NCBI GenBank assembly: GCA_937919945.1
Contig: CALESY010000006.1
Coordinates: 1 to 23,517 of the forward strand
Reading direction: 5' to 3'
Source of the DNA: an uncultured Chitinophagaceae bacterium
GTDB lineage: Bacteria; Bacteroidota; Bacteroidia; Chitinophagales; Chitinophagaceae
Length of the DNA: 23,517 nucleotides
Of the stretch, positions 15,034 through 21,999 are shown piece by piece. The notes beneath the pieces were generated by a model. That model had not been told where the DNA came from, searched no databases, and saw nothing but the letters and a program-made list of their open reading frames with translations. The position numbers were made by a program, and so were the translations under genes. Numbering within the stretch: the stretch's first letter is position 1; each line of letters starts with the position of its first letter.

Positions 15034-15498
15034 TTAATTGCAAGGATTATTACTATCTCCGTATATGTTAGGGCGCATTATTTCCATCAACCTTTCGGGT
15101 ACAGCCGGTGCTTTGAAGCCGAATCGCTCATACAGCCCATGCGCATCAACTGTAGCCAGTGTCAGCCGGCGCAGTTTCTTCACCCAGTCCAGATTCATTA
15201 ATACTTCCATCATCTTTTTACTAAGCCCATGGCCACGGTGCGCTTCTTCTACATACACATCTGCCAGGTATGCAAATATTGCATAGTCTGTTACAAAACG
15301 TGCATAGCCTACCTGCCTGCCATCTTTCAACACACCAATACAATAAGAATTATCAAATGCAGTCTTCACTACATCAAATGGTATCTTCTTACACCAATAC
15401 GCTTCTGTTGACAGCCATTGATGCACATCGTTGATGTTCATGAGTTGCTTATCGGTCGTAATCGTATATCCGTTGTAGCTGATAGTTATGGGTTGCAT
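15034..15498 (-). CDS. GNAT family N-acetyltransferase
   Basis: The 154-residue protein has the GNAT acetyl-CoA binding motif RGHGLSK (88-94), preceded by the beta strand AYLADVYVEEAH and followed by the C-terminal LYERFGFKAP motif (about 122-131). The layout is that of small single-domain acetyltransferases of unknown substrate. It starts 4 bases after the aminotransferase stop and ends 7 bases before the DinB gene, so the three are surely one transcript. No substrate-specific residue pattern was recognised. Confidence 0.93.
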   Translation of the reverse strand: MQPITISYNGYTITTDKQLMNINDVHQWLSTEAYWCKKIPFDVVKTAFDNSYCIGVLKDGRQVGYARFVTDYAIFAYLADVYVEEAHRGHGLSKKMMEVLMNLDWVKKLRRLTLATVDAHGLYERFGFKAPAVPERLMEIMRPNIYGDSNNPCN

Positions 15499-15502
15499 AT
15501 TG

Positions 15503-16552
15503 TTATATTATATAGTTCCATTGATAGTTGTCGGGTGCTATACCTTTTCTTATATCATACAATGCACGTTGCAGTTTGTACATGGTTGCATCACCGGCAA
15601 TATAGCAATTGTAATCTTTGCCTTGTATCGCAATGATTTCTATAGGTGCAATAACAGCAGCAGTGCCAGCGCCAAATGCTTCTACACGCTTGCCCGCTGC
15701 TAAGGCCTGCTGTATTTCTTTATAGCTTACTGGTTGTACATCGGTTGGTATGCCTAGTTCTTTAGCCAGTGTGAGTAACGAATCGCGGGTAACACCATCC
15801 AGTATAGTACCCGATAATGGAGGCGTGATGAGTGTACCATCGATAACAAACATGAGGTTCATTGTACCCGATTCTTCAATCATTTCGTGCGTGCTGCTGT
15901 CTGTCCATATTACCTGATCGTAGCCAGCATCGCGTGCCAGTTTGGTAGGGTAGAAAGCACCCCCGTAATTACCACCACATTTGGCAAAGCCTGTACCACC
16001 TTCTGCTGCACGAGAATAGGTTTCTTCAACTCTCACTTTCAGTGGTTGTGCGTAGTATTGATAGGCAGGCGTACATACAATCATAAACAAATATTCGTCT
16101 GCTACTTTTACGCCCAGTCTTTCTTCAGAGGCTATTACAAACGGGCGCAAGTATAGCGAACCGTGTTCTGTATCGGGTACCCAACCGGAGTCGAGTTGTA
16201 CCAGTTGATGTAATGCTTCTGTAAACAAGCCTTTTGGTACAACAGGCATGCACATACGCTCCAACGATTTATTGAAACGCTCATAATGCTTATCAATACG
16301 AAAGATATTGATATGCCCGTCATTCATCAGAAATGCTTTCATGCCCTCAAACACCGTTTGCCCGTAGTGCAGGCATAAAGCAAAGGGGCTCATACTGAGA
16401 TTAGCGAATGGTATGATGCGGCTGTTGTGCCACTCACCACCTTTGTATTCGGCAACAAACATATGCTCTGTTGGTTGCACGCCAAAAGGTATTGTGCTGG
16501 TATCTTTTACCGTTCTTTCTGCCTGTGGCGAAATTGAAATAGCATATTCCAT
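15503..16552 (-). CDS. ilvE: Branched-chain amino acid aminotransferase
   Basis: A PLP-dependent class IV aminotransferase that moves the amino group between glutamate and the keto acids of leucine, isoleucine and valine. The 349 residues have the longer eukaryote-like form common in Bacteroidota. Motifs are HYGQTVFEGMKAF (62-74), LYLRPFVIASEERLGV, GFAKCGGNYGG with the PLP lysine K191, EESGTMNLMFV, and LDGVTRDSLLTLA with PLP phosphate contacts. The ATG at 16552 gives the normal N-terminus. It follows the EamA transporter gene by 12 bases. A link between amino acid supply and that exporter is plausible but not shown. Confidence 0.96.
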   Translation of the reverse strand: MEYAISISPQAERTVKDTSTIPFGVQPTEHMFVAEYKGGEWHNSRIIPFANLSMSPFALCLHYGQTVFEGMKAFLMNDGHINIFRIDKHYERFNKSLERMCMPVVPKGLFTEALHQLVQLDSGWVPDTEHGSLYLRPFVIASEERLGVKVADEYLFMIVCTPAYQYYAQPLKVRVEETYSRAAEGGTGFAKCGGNYGGAFYPTKLARDAGYDQVIWTDSSTHEMIEESGTMNLMFVIDGTLITPPLSGTILDGVTRDSLLTLAKELGIPTDVQPVSYKEIQQALAAGKRVEAFGAGTAAVIAPIEIIAIQGKDYNCYIAGDATMYKLQRALYDIRKGIAPDNYQWNYII

Positions 16553-16564
16553 AACTATAGTTTT

Positions 16565-17506
16565 TTATTCCACTTCCGGAATGGTTAATAATGCAGCTTT
16601 TTCAGCAGCGGTTTGTTTATGTTTACGACGATAGCCGTAGTTTACTATATATACACCACCTGCAATGGTTGCAAATGCCAATGCGGTGTACCAGGTCAGT
16701 TGCTCGTTGAGCACAAAATAACCCAGCACCACGGCTACTAAAGGATTGACGTATGCATAGAGTGTTGTAATACCTACAGGCAATTCTTTCAGCGCGTACA
16801 TATATAAGGTATATGCCAGTACCGAACCGAAGATGACCAGATAAGCAAGGTTCCAGATCACTTTGGGTTGAAATAAATCTACATGGCTGTAATCATCTGC
16901 TAAGAGGCTGAACAAGAACAGGCCTACACACCCGAATAATAACTGTAGCCCGGAATTAAATATGGGATTGGTAGTAGATACGTGTTTTTTATTGATTACA
17001 CTACCAAACGACCAACATGTTGTGGCAATGAATGTAGCTAAGATGCCCAAGATATAATTACTGTCTCCAATAACTGTGAAGTTGTCTTTAAATATCAAGG
17101 CAATGCCTGCAAAGCCGGTGAGCATACCAAGTATTATCAGTCCGTTGATACGCTCTTTAGTGAGGGCGATATTGATGAGTACAGCGTTTAGTGGCATCAG
17201 CCCGCATATGAGTGCTGCCACACCACTCGGAATGAAACGCACACCCCACATTACAAAACCATTGCCTATAGTGATAAGCAGGAAACCCACTTTTGCCTGA
17301 TGCAGTATGTTCTTTCTGCTGAGGTCGGCTTTTTTGTTGATGAATAATGCGATGGCTATGATAATAAGCCCTGCTATTACCTGCCTGAGCGCGGCAAAAA
17401 GAAACGAGGGAAATACCTGTACCACAATGCGCGCCGATAGATAGGTTGTACCCCAGATGATACAGATATAGATGAGCGCGAGTATTGCTTTTGTATGCTT
17501 TGACAT
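16565..17506 (-). CDS. EamA/DMT family transporter
   Basis: The 313-residue inner-membrane protein has ten predicted helices arranged as two EamA repeats (about 6-140 and 155-295). It belongs to the drug/metabolite transporter superfamily, whose members mostly export amino acids or other metabolites. IWGTTYLSARIVVQ at the first helix and LYAYVNPLVAVVLGYFVLNEQLTW near the end are typical. The ATG at 17506 is preferred. An upstream in-frame start would add 40 Cys-rich residues and overlap the divergent MocR start region. Its divergence from a MocR-type regulator gene suggests that the regulator controls it. It heads the ilvE-GNAT-DinB run. Confidence 0.94.
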   Translation of the reverse strand: MSKHTKAILALIYICIIWGTTYLSARIVVQVFPSFLFAALRQVIAGLIIIAIALFINKKADLSRKNILHQAKVGFLLITIGNGFVMWGVRFIPSGVAALICGLMPLNAVLINIALTKERINGLIILGMLTGFAGIALIFKDNFTVIGDSNYILGILATFIATTCWSFGSVINKKHVSTTNPIFNSGLQLLFGCVGLFLFSLLADDYSHVDLFQPKVIWNLAYLVIFGSVLAYTLYMYALKELPVGITTLYAYVNPLVAVVLGYFVLNEQLTWYTALAFATIAGGVYIVNYGYRRKHKQTAAEKAALLTIPEVE

Positions 17507-17563
17507 GTGTGCCTGAGTTAGATAATTGCAAAACAACACTGCAAAAATCTGCAGATATTTTGA

Positions 17564-17621
17564 AACAAAACAGATACAATTTTTGTAATTTCGACCAGAA
17601 CAGTTTGTTTTAACAAAACAG
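17564..17621. promoter_or_regulatory. Candidate MocR operator: direct repeats AACAAAACAG
   Basis: AACAAAACAG occurs at 17564-17573 and again at 17612-17621, 48 bases apart in the same direction, between the divergent EamA and MocR genes. A short inverted repeat TTTGTT/AACAAA (17604-17609, 17612-17617) touches the second copy. TACAA/TTGTA (17575-17587) lies between the copies. MocR regulators such as GabR bind direct repeats in such gaps. Confidence 0.5.
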
Positions 17622-17625
17622 TACA

Positions 17626-19068
17626 ATGAAAAAAACTACCAAAGCCAAAGACGGACATTTATACCTGCATATAGCAGATAGTATAGAGCAGCAGATAATG
17701 GACAGGGTACTGAATATAGGCGATAAGCTGCCATCTGTTAGGGGATTGAGCGAGCAGCAGGAAGTGAGTATGAGTACTGTATTGCAAGCCTATTATCATT
17801 TGGAGGGTAAAGGGCTGATAGAGTCGAGGCCGCAAAGTGGTTATTATGTAAGATACAATCCGTCAAGGTTCTTATTGTCTTTAGAAAAGAGCAACCCATC
17901 GCTTACGGCTAAAAACAAAAATGTAGAAGCTATCATATCTGAAGTGTACGACGATTTTGTGATGCCGGGCATAATGAAATTCTCTCTCAGTGTACCTGCC
18001 CCCGAATTACTACCACTACCTAAACTAAACAAGGCGATGGCACAGGCATTGAGAGACCTGCCCGATAACGGAACATCATATGAATCTATACAAGGTAACA
18101 GCTTGCTGTGTACACAAATAGCACGATGGACCCGCCAATGGGATAGTGGCTTGAAAGCCGATGATATTGTAACCACTGCCGGCTGTATGAATGCCATATC
18201 TTACTGCCTGATGGCCATAACAAAGCCCGGCGACACGATAGCGGTAGAAAGCCCGGTATATTTTGGTACACTTCGCTTTGCGCAAAGCATAGGGCTGAAG
18301 GTTGTGGAGCTGCCCACACACCCCGACACAGGCGTTGACCCGGATGATGTAAAACAGGCATTGCAGAAGCATCATATAAAAGCATGTTTTTTTGTTACGA
18401 ACTTCAGCAATCCGTTAGGCTACACCATGCCCGATGAACAGAAAGAAGCCCTTGTGAAACTGCTTAGTAAACATGGCGTACCACTGATAGAAGACGATTT
18501 GTATGGCGATGTGTATTTTGGTAAAAACCGCCCGCGCTCTTGCAAAAGTTTTGATAAGGAAGGGAATGTACTATGGTGCAGCTCTGTATCTAAAACACTG
18601 GCACCTGGTTACAGAGTGGGTTGGGTAGCACCCGGCAAGTATATGGAGAAGGTAAAGCGCCTGAAGCTATATCATAGCATTACCAGTGCTACGGCACAGC
18701 AGGCTGCCATTGCCAACTTTCTTGTTACGGGCAGGTACGAGTATCACCTGCGCAAGCTACGGCAGACACTCCATGCCAATAGCCTGCAATTCAGCCGGGC
18801 TATCGACGAATATTTTCCGAACGGTACAAAGATGAGTAACCCTAAAGGTGGCTTTATACAATGGCTGGAACTGGATAAACGTATTGATACTTACGAACTG
18901 TACAGAGAAGCCATGCTACATAAAATAAGCATAGCACCGGGCAGTATGTTTACCCTACAAGACCGCTACCGAAATTGCCTGCGCCTGAGCTATGGTATGC
19001 AATGGACACCACAGGTAGAGCGCGGATTAAAGAAACTGGGTGGATTAGTGCATCAGTTGGGCGGGTGA
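17626..19068 (+). CDS. MocR-type transcriptional regulator (GntR domain fused to aminotransferase)
   Basis: The 480 residues have two parts. An N-terminal GntR winged helix-turn-helix (about 10-78) includes LPSVRGLSEQQEVSMSTVLQAYYHLEGKGLIESRPQSGYYV. A class I aminotransferase fold (about 115-475) carries PLP residues: N262 in NFSNPLG, D290/D291 in EDDLYGD, K323 in SSVSKTLAPGYR and R330. MocR proteins use PLP or an amino-acid adduct as effector and usually regulate a neighbouring gene. Here the divergent EamA transporter and ilvE cluster are the likely targets. The ATG at 17626 gives a normal N-terminus. A palindromic hairpin that looks like its terminator starts 44 bases after the stop. Confidence 0.95.
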   Translation: MKKTTKAKDGHLYLHIADSIEQQIMDRVLNIGDKLPSVRGLSEQQEVSMSTVLQAYYHLEGKGLIESRPQSGYYVRYNPSRFLLSLEKSNPSLTAKNKNVEAIISEVYDDFVMPGIMKFSLSVPAPELLPLPKLNKAMAQALRDLPDNGTSYESIQGNSLLCTQIARWTRQWDSGLKADDIVTTAGCMNAISYCLMAITKPGDTIAVESPVYFGTLRFAQSIGLKVVELPTHPDTGVDPDDVKQALQKHHIKACFFVTNFSNPLGYTMPDEQKEALVKLLSKHGVPLIEDDLYGDVYFGKNRPRSCKSFDKEGNVLWCSSVSKTLAPGYRVGWVAPGKYMEKVKRLKLYHSITSATAQQAAIANFLVTGRYEYHLRKLRQTLHANSLQFSRAIDEYFPNGTKMSNPKGGFIQWLELDKRIDTYELYREAMLHKISIAPGSMFTLQDRYRNCLRLSYGMQWTPQVERGLKKLGGLVHQLGG

Positions 19069-19112
19069 TAGTTTGATATGCTAAACAACCTAAGAGCGTA
19101 AAACCATTTTAC

Positions 19113-19136
19113 TGTTCCGTTCCGCGGAACGGAACA
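19113..19136. repeat. 24-base perfect palindrome, copy 1 (terminator-like for the MocR gene)
   Basis: The half TGTTCCGTTCCG is followed by its exact reverse complement; each half contains GTTCC twice in tandem. On the plus strand it is followed by CTTCTATTTTTAAAA, so it can act as an intrinsic terminator for the MocR gene ending at 19068. The same 24 bases recur at 19688 and 19755. Confidence 0.95.
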
Positions 19137-19216
19137 CTTCTATTTTTAAAATGCACTAATTGAGGGTTAATAATTAGTAAGGGGTGTTATACAATATTTT
19201 TTGAATGGTGAAGCAA

Positions 19217-19267
19217 CCCGTCATTTCGAACAAAGCGTAATGCAATGAAGCGGAGAGAGAAATCTCC
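19217..19267. repeat. Left inverted repeat of the GIY-YIG cassette
   Basis: It contains CCCGTCATTTCGA (19217-19229) and GAGAAATCTCC (19257-19267) separated by 27 bases. Both blocks recur in reverse complement at 19607-19637. Repeats with this GTCATTTCGA...GAGAAATCTCC form are, from memory, common in Bacteroidota genomes. Confidence 0.85.
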
Positions 19268-19285
19268 TGAAAATTAGTTATGAAG

Positions 19286-19585
19286 TCAATATAACGTATG
19301 CGTTAAGTCATTCCAATCAGGATTTAAACTGCTTATCAATTCATTTTTCTTTTCTCTACGCCACTTCTTTATTTCTTTTTCTCTTGATATAGCAGATTCA
19401 ATATTAAAATGTGTTTCGTAATACACTAAATACTCAATATTATATCTATCTGTAAAGCTATTCTTGAATGTGTGAGACATATGTTGTTGCAGGCGAATGG
19501 GTAAATTGGACGTTACACCTATGTACAATACATTGCGATGTTTGTTTGTCATTATATAAACAGAGCCACCTTTGTGCATACCCAT
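19286..19585 (-). CDS. GIY-YIG nuclease family protein
   Basis: The 99-residue single-domain protein is of the small GIY-YIG endonuclease type (UrvC/YhbQ-like). GIY corresponds to VYI (9-11) and YIG to 21-23. The catalytic Arg is R31 in NLPIRLQQH, and the metal-binding Glu lies in SREKEIKKW (67-75). The usual end LISSLNPDWNDL is present. It is flanked closely on both sides by inverted repeats (18 bases downstream, 21 bases upstream), so it has almost no room for its own promoter outside the right repeat. Proteins of this group are often multi-copy in Bacteroidota. Being the only gene inside the inverted repeats, it may move or spread the cassette. That activity is inference; DNA repair or housekeeping roles are also possible. 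Confidence 0.9.
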   Translation of the reverse strand: MGMHKGGSVYIMTNKHRNVLYIGVTSNLPIRLQQHMSHTFKNSFTDRYNIEYLVYYETHFNIESAISREKEIKKWRREKKNELISSLNPDWNDLTHTLY

Positions 19586-19606
19586 TAAGCTGTATATCTA
19601 AGTTAG

Positions 19607-19637
19607 GGAGATTTCTCCTTGCAGTCGAAATGACGGG
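19607..19637. repeat. Right inverted repeat of the GIY-YIG cassette
   Basis: GGAGATTTCTC (19607-19617) and TCGAAATGACGGG (19625-19637) are the reverse complements of the two blocks of the left repeat, here only 7 bases apart. The arms match at 24 positions; the left arm has 20 extra bases in its middle. Confidence 0.85.
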
Positions 19638-19669
19638 GGATGTATATGATGCTGACAAAACAAAAAACA

Positions 19670-19712
19670 CGTTTTTAAAAACAAAACTGTTCCGTTCCGC
19701 GGAACGGAACAG
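19670..19712 (-). repeat. 43-base repeat with palindrome, copy 2
   Basis: The unit is C, the palindrome GTTTTTAAAAAC, AAAA, and then the 24-base palindrome (19688-19711) with flanking C and G. It is identical to 19737-19779. The palindrome here extends to 28 bases (19686-19713). On the minus strand the hairpin is followed by TTTTGTTTTT, so it has terminator form and stands in series behind copy 3 downstream of mutS2. Confidence 0.95.
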
Positions 19713-19736
19713 TAAGGGATTAACTATTGGTTAGTG

Positions 19737-19779
19737 CGTTTTTAAAAACAAAACTGTTCCGTTCCGCGGAACGGAACAG
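19737..19779 (-). repeat. 43-base repeat with palindrome, copy 3 (terminator-like for mutS2)
   Basis: Identical to 19670-19712, 67 bases apart. The palindrome (19755-19778) starts only 3 bases past the mutS2 stop codon. On the minus strand it is followed by TTTTGTTTTT, a textbook intrinsic terminator form. TTAGTGC directly before the unit recurs, inverted, beside copy 1. Confidence 0.95.
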
Positions 19780-19781
19780 AG

Positions 19782-21902
19782 TTACTTTTTCTTTTTGCCC
19801 TGTGGTTGTTCTTTCTTTTTCACTACCACCCATTCATCTATACTTACGTTAAAGGGCATTTGTCCTATCTGCACTATGGCTTTTTTACCACGTAGCTCTG
19901 TCAGCTTACCTACCTGGTGGTTGTCTTTATTGCGTACCATATCGCCCGGTTTTGCATCTCCACCCACTACATCGTAGTTTTTGTCGGCTTTTTTTGCCAT
20001 GGCGGTGTTGGCTGCTATCTGCTTGCGCTTAAAGAGTACATTCTCTGCCGCCGCTATTACTTCACCTTTATTATCTGCTTTCTTCCAGTCGGTTATTATC
20101 TGCTTAAACTTGCGCTCCATATCGCGCAGGTAGTCCAGTTCTTCTTTCTTTATCTTGTTCTGCAGGCGCAGGGTGTTGTAATGTTGTTCTTTCTTTTCCT
20201 TATCTATCAGCTCGCTGAATTCCTTCTCCAATTCTTTATTCTTTTTCAGCAGGCGGTCTATTTCTTTTTCTTTGTTACTCAGCTTCTGGCTTTGTTGCTC
20301 TGTCTGGTGCAGCATCTTATCCAGCTTAAAGTGTCCGCGCTCTGTCAGTTGTTTAGCACGCTCTATAATATGTGGTGGCAGCCCGCTGCGCTGTGCTATG
20401 GCAAATGTATAAGAGCTACCCGGCTTGCCTACCGTCAGTTGGTATAGCGGTTCCAGTTTGTCTTCGTCAAAAGCCATCGCCCCGTTAAAGATGCCCTGTA
20501 CTTTGCCAGCCATTACTTTCAGGTTCAGGTAGTGCGTGGTGATGATGCCCATGGCGTGGCGTTTGGCAAGCTCTTCAACAATAGCCTCTGCAAATGCGCC
20601 ACCCAGGTTGGGGTCTGAACCACTACCCAGTTCGTCTATAAAAAACAAAGTCTTGCCATTGGCAAAATCCATAAAGTATTTCATATCGCGCAGGTGTGCG
20701 CTGTAGGTACTTAGCTCATGCTCTATGCTTTGCGTATCGCCGATGTGTATCATCATCTGCTTGAAGATGCCCACCTCGCTATCGGGGCTGGCAGGTATCA
20801 GCAACCCTGCCTGTGTCATCAGTTGCAGCAGCCCTACGGTTTTCATAGATACGGTTTTACCGCCCGCGTTAGGGCCGCTTATTATCAGTATCCGTTTATT
20901 TTTATCCAGCGATATATATAATGGTATAGTGGGTTTGCCCTCTCTGTTGTTGTGCAGCAGCAGCAGTGGGTGGGTAGCTTTTATCAGTTCTATATGCGGG
21001 TGAGGGCTGAGGCGTGGCATATCTGCCTGCATATCCATAGCCAGCAGTGCTTTTGCGCGGATGAAGTCGTAGATACCACACAAGTGATAATACCCGTCCA
21101 ACTGCGGATGCCAGCCACTGAGCGTAGCGGTGGTTTGTGCCAGTATGCGTTGTATCTCCCTTGCCTCTGCACGCTCCAAAGATGCTACTTCGTTATTCAG
21201 TTCAATGGTTTCTTCGGGTTCTATGAACACGGTGCGTTGCGTGTCGCTTTCGCCGTGGTGTATGCCTTTTACAATGCGCTTATGCTCTGCAAACACAGCT
21301 ACTACACGCCTGCCATTCAAAAATCCTTCTGCAATATCTGCCAGATACCCCTGCTTGTTCAGCTTGCGTAGTACGCTTTCAAACAGCTTGCGTAGCTCTT
21401 GCCTGCGGTGTGCCAGTTCGCTACGTATGCTCATCAACTCTCGCGATGCATTGTCCCGCACATTGCCCATTTCATCTATTACCGCGCTGATGGTTTCATT
21501 TATCTGTTTTTCGTACTGTATTTTATCTGCCAATGCCCGCAGGTTTACGAACAGGCCATCGTGGTTTTTAAACCAGTTCAGTATATCGCGTATATTCAGT
21601 GCCAGTTGCTGAAAAGCCAATAGCTGGTCTGCTGCCAGCACAGCGCCGGGTAGCGATAGGAGTTTCAGTTCTTTTTCAATATTGCGGGTAAATTCGTTCG
21701 GGAAATAATCACCACTCATCAGCACCGACTTGTACTCGCGTGTTTGCACCAATGCCTTCTCTACATATTCTATACGTGTATGAAAACGCAGGTTATCCAC
21801 CCGTTCGCGGGCAGCATCGGTACGGCATTTCAATTTGAGTAATTGGGCTACCTTACTAAACTCCAAAGCATCTGCAGCATGTGCAGGGTACAAAAGCATC
21901 AT
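19782..21902 (-). CDS. mutS2: MutS2-family DNA-binding ATPase without Smr domain
   Basis: MutS2 proteins bind branched DNA or collided ribosomes and act in recombination control or ribosome rescue. The 706 residues show the MutS core (about 12-290), the ATPase with Walker A GPNAGGKT (343-350), Walker B FFIDELGSGSDP and ITTH (454-457), a long charged coiled coil (about 515-600), and a KOW-like beta domain (about 645-690, GDMVRNKDNHQVGKLTEL). It then ends in a Lys-rich tail. The C-terminal Smr nuclease domain seen in most MutS2 proteins (about 780 residues) is absent, and no trace of it is found downstream. The start at 21902 is supported by a -7 box 24 bases upstream. It is divergent from the DUF4175 gene. 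Confidence 0.93.
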   Translation of the reverse strand: MMLLYPAHAADALEFSKVAQLLKLKCRTDAARERVDNLRFHTRIEYVEKALVQTREYKSVLMSGDYFPNEFTRNIEKELKLLSLPGAVLAADQLLAFQQLALNIRDILNWFKNHDGLFVNLRALADKIQYEKQINETISAVIDEMGNVRDNASRELMSIRSELAHRRQELRKLFESVLRKLNKQGYLADIAEGFLNGRRVVAVFAEHKRIVKGIHHGESDTQRTVFIEPEETIELNNEVASLERAEAREIQRILAQTTATLSGWHPQLDGYYHLCGIYDFIRAKALLAMDMQADMPRLSPHPHIELIKATHPLLLLHNNREGKPTIPLYISLDKNKRILIISGPNAGGKTVSMKTVGLLQLMTQAGLLIPASPDSEVGIFKQMMIHIGDTQSIEHELSTYSAHLRDMKYFMDFANGKTLFFIDELGSGSDPNLGGAFAEAIVEELAKRHAMGIITTHYLNLKVMAGKVQGIFNGAMAFDEDKLEPLYQLTVGKPGSSYTFAIAQRSGLPPHIIERAKQLTERGHFKLDKMLHQTEQQSQKLSNKEKEIDRLLKKNKELEKEFSELIDKEKKEQHYNTLRLQNKIKKEELDYLRDMERKFKQIITDWKKADNKGEVIAAAENVLFKRKQIAANTAMAKKADKNYDVVGGDAKPGDMVRNKDNHQVGKLTELRGKKAIVQIGQMPFNVSIDEWVVVKKKEQPQGKKKK

Positions 21903-21925
21903 ATCATCTACCGGAAAAAGGTACG

Positions 21926-21933
21926 CAAAGGTA
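21926..21933 (-). promoter_or_regulatory. Candidate -7 box TACCTTTG before mutS2
   Basis: On the minus strand TACCTTTG fits TAnnTTTG, 23 bases before the mutS2 ATG. The -33 region is poor. The same octamer is found before miaB. Confidence 0.55.
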
Positions 21934-21999
21934 GGGATATGTATGATTTTTAAGATTTATGAAACATTTATTTCCGTTATATTGCATATAGCAAAGTTT

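Noticed and set aside
17507..17626. A longer EamA protein with 40 more N-terminal residues
   Set aside because: The extra residues are Cys-rich, not conserved in type, and would overlap the promoter region and start of the divergent MocR gene.
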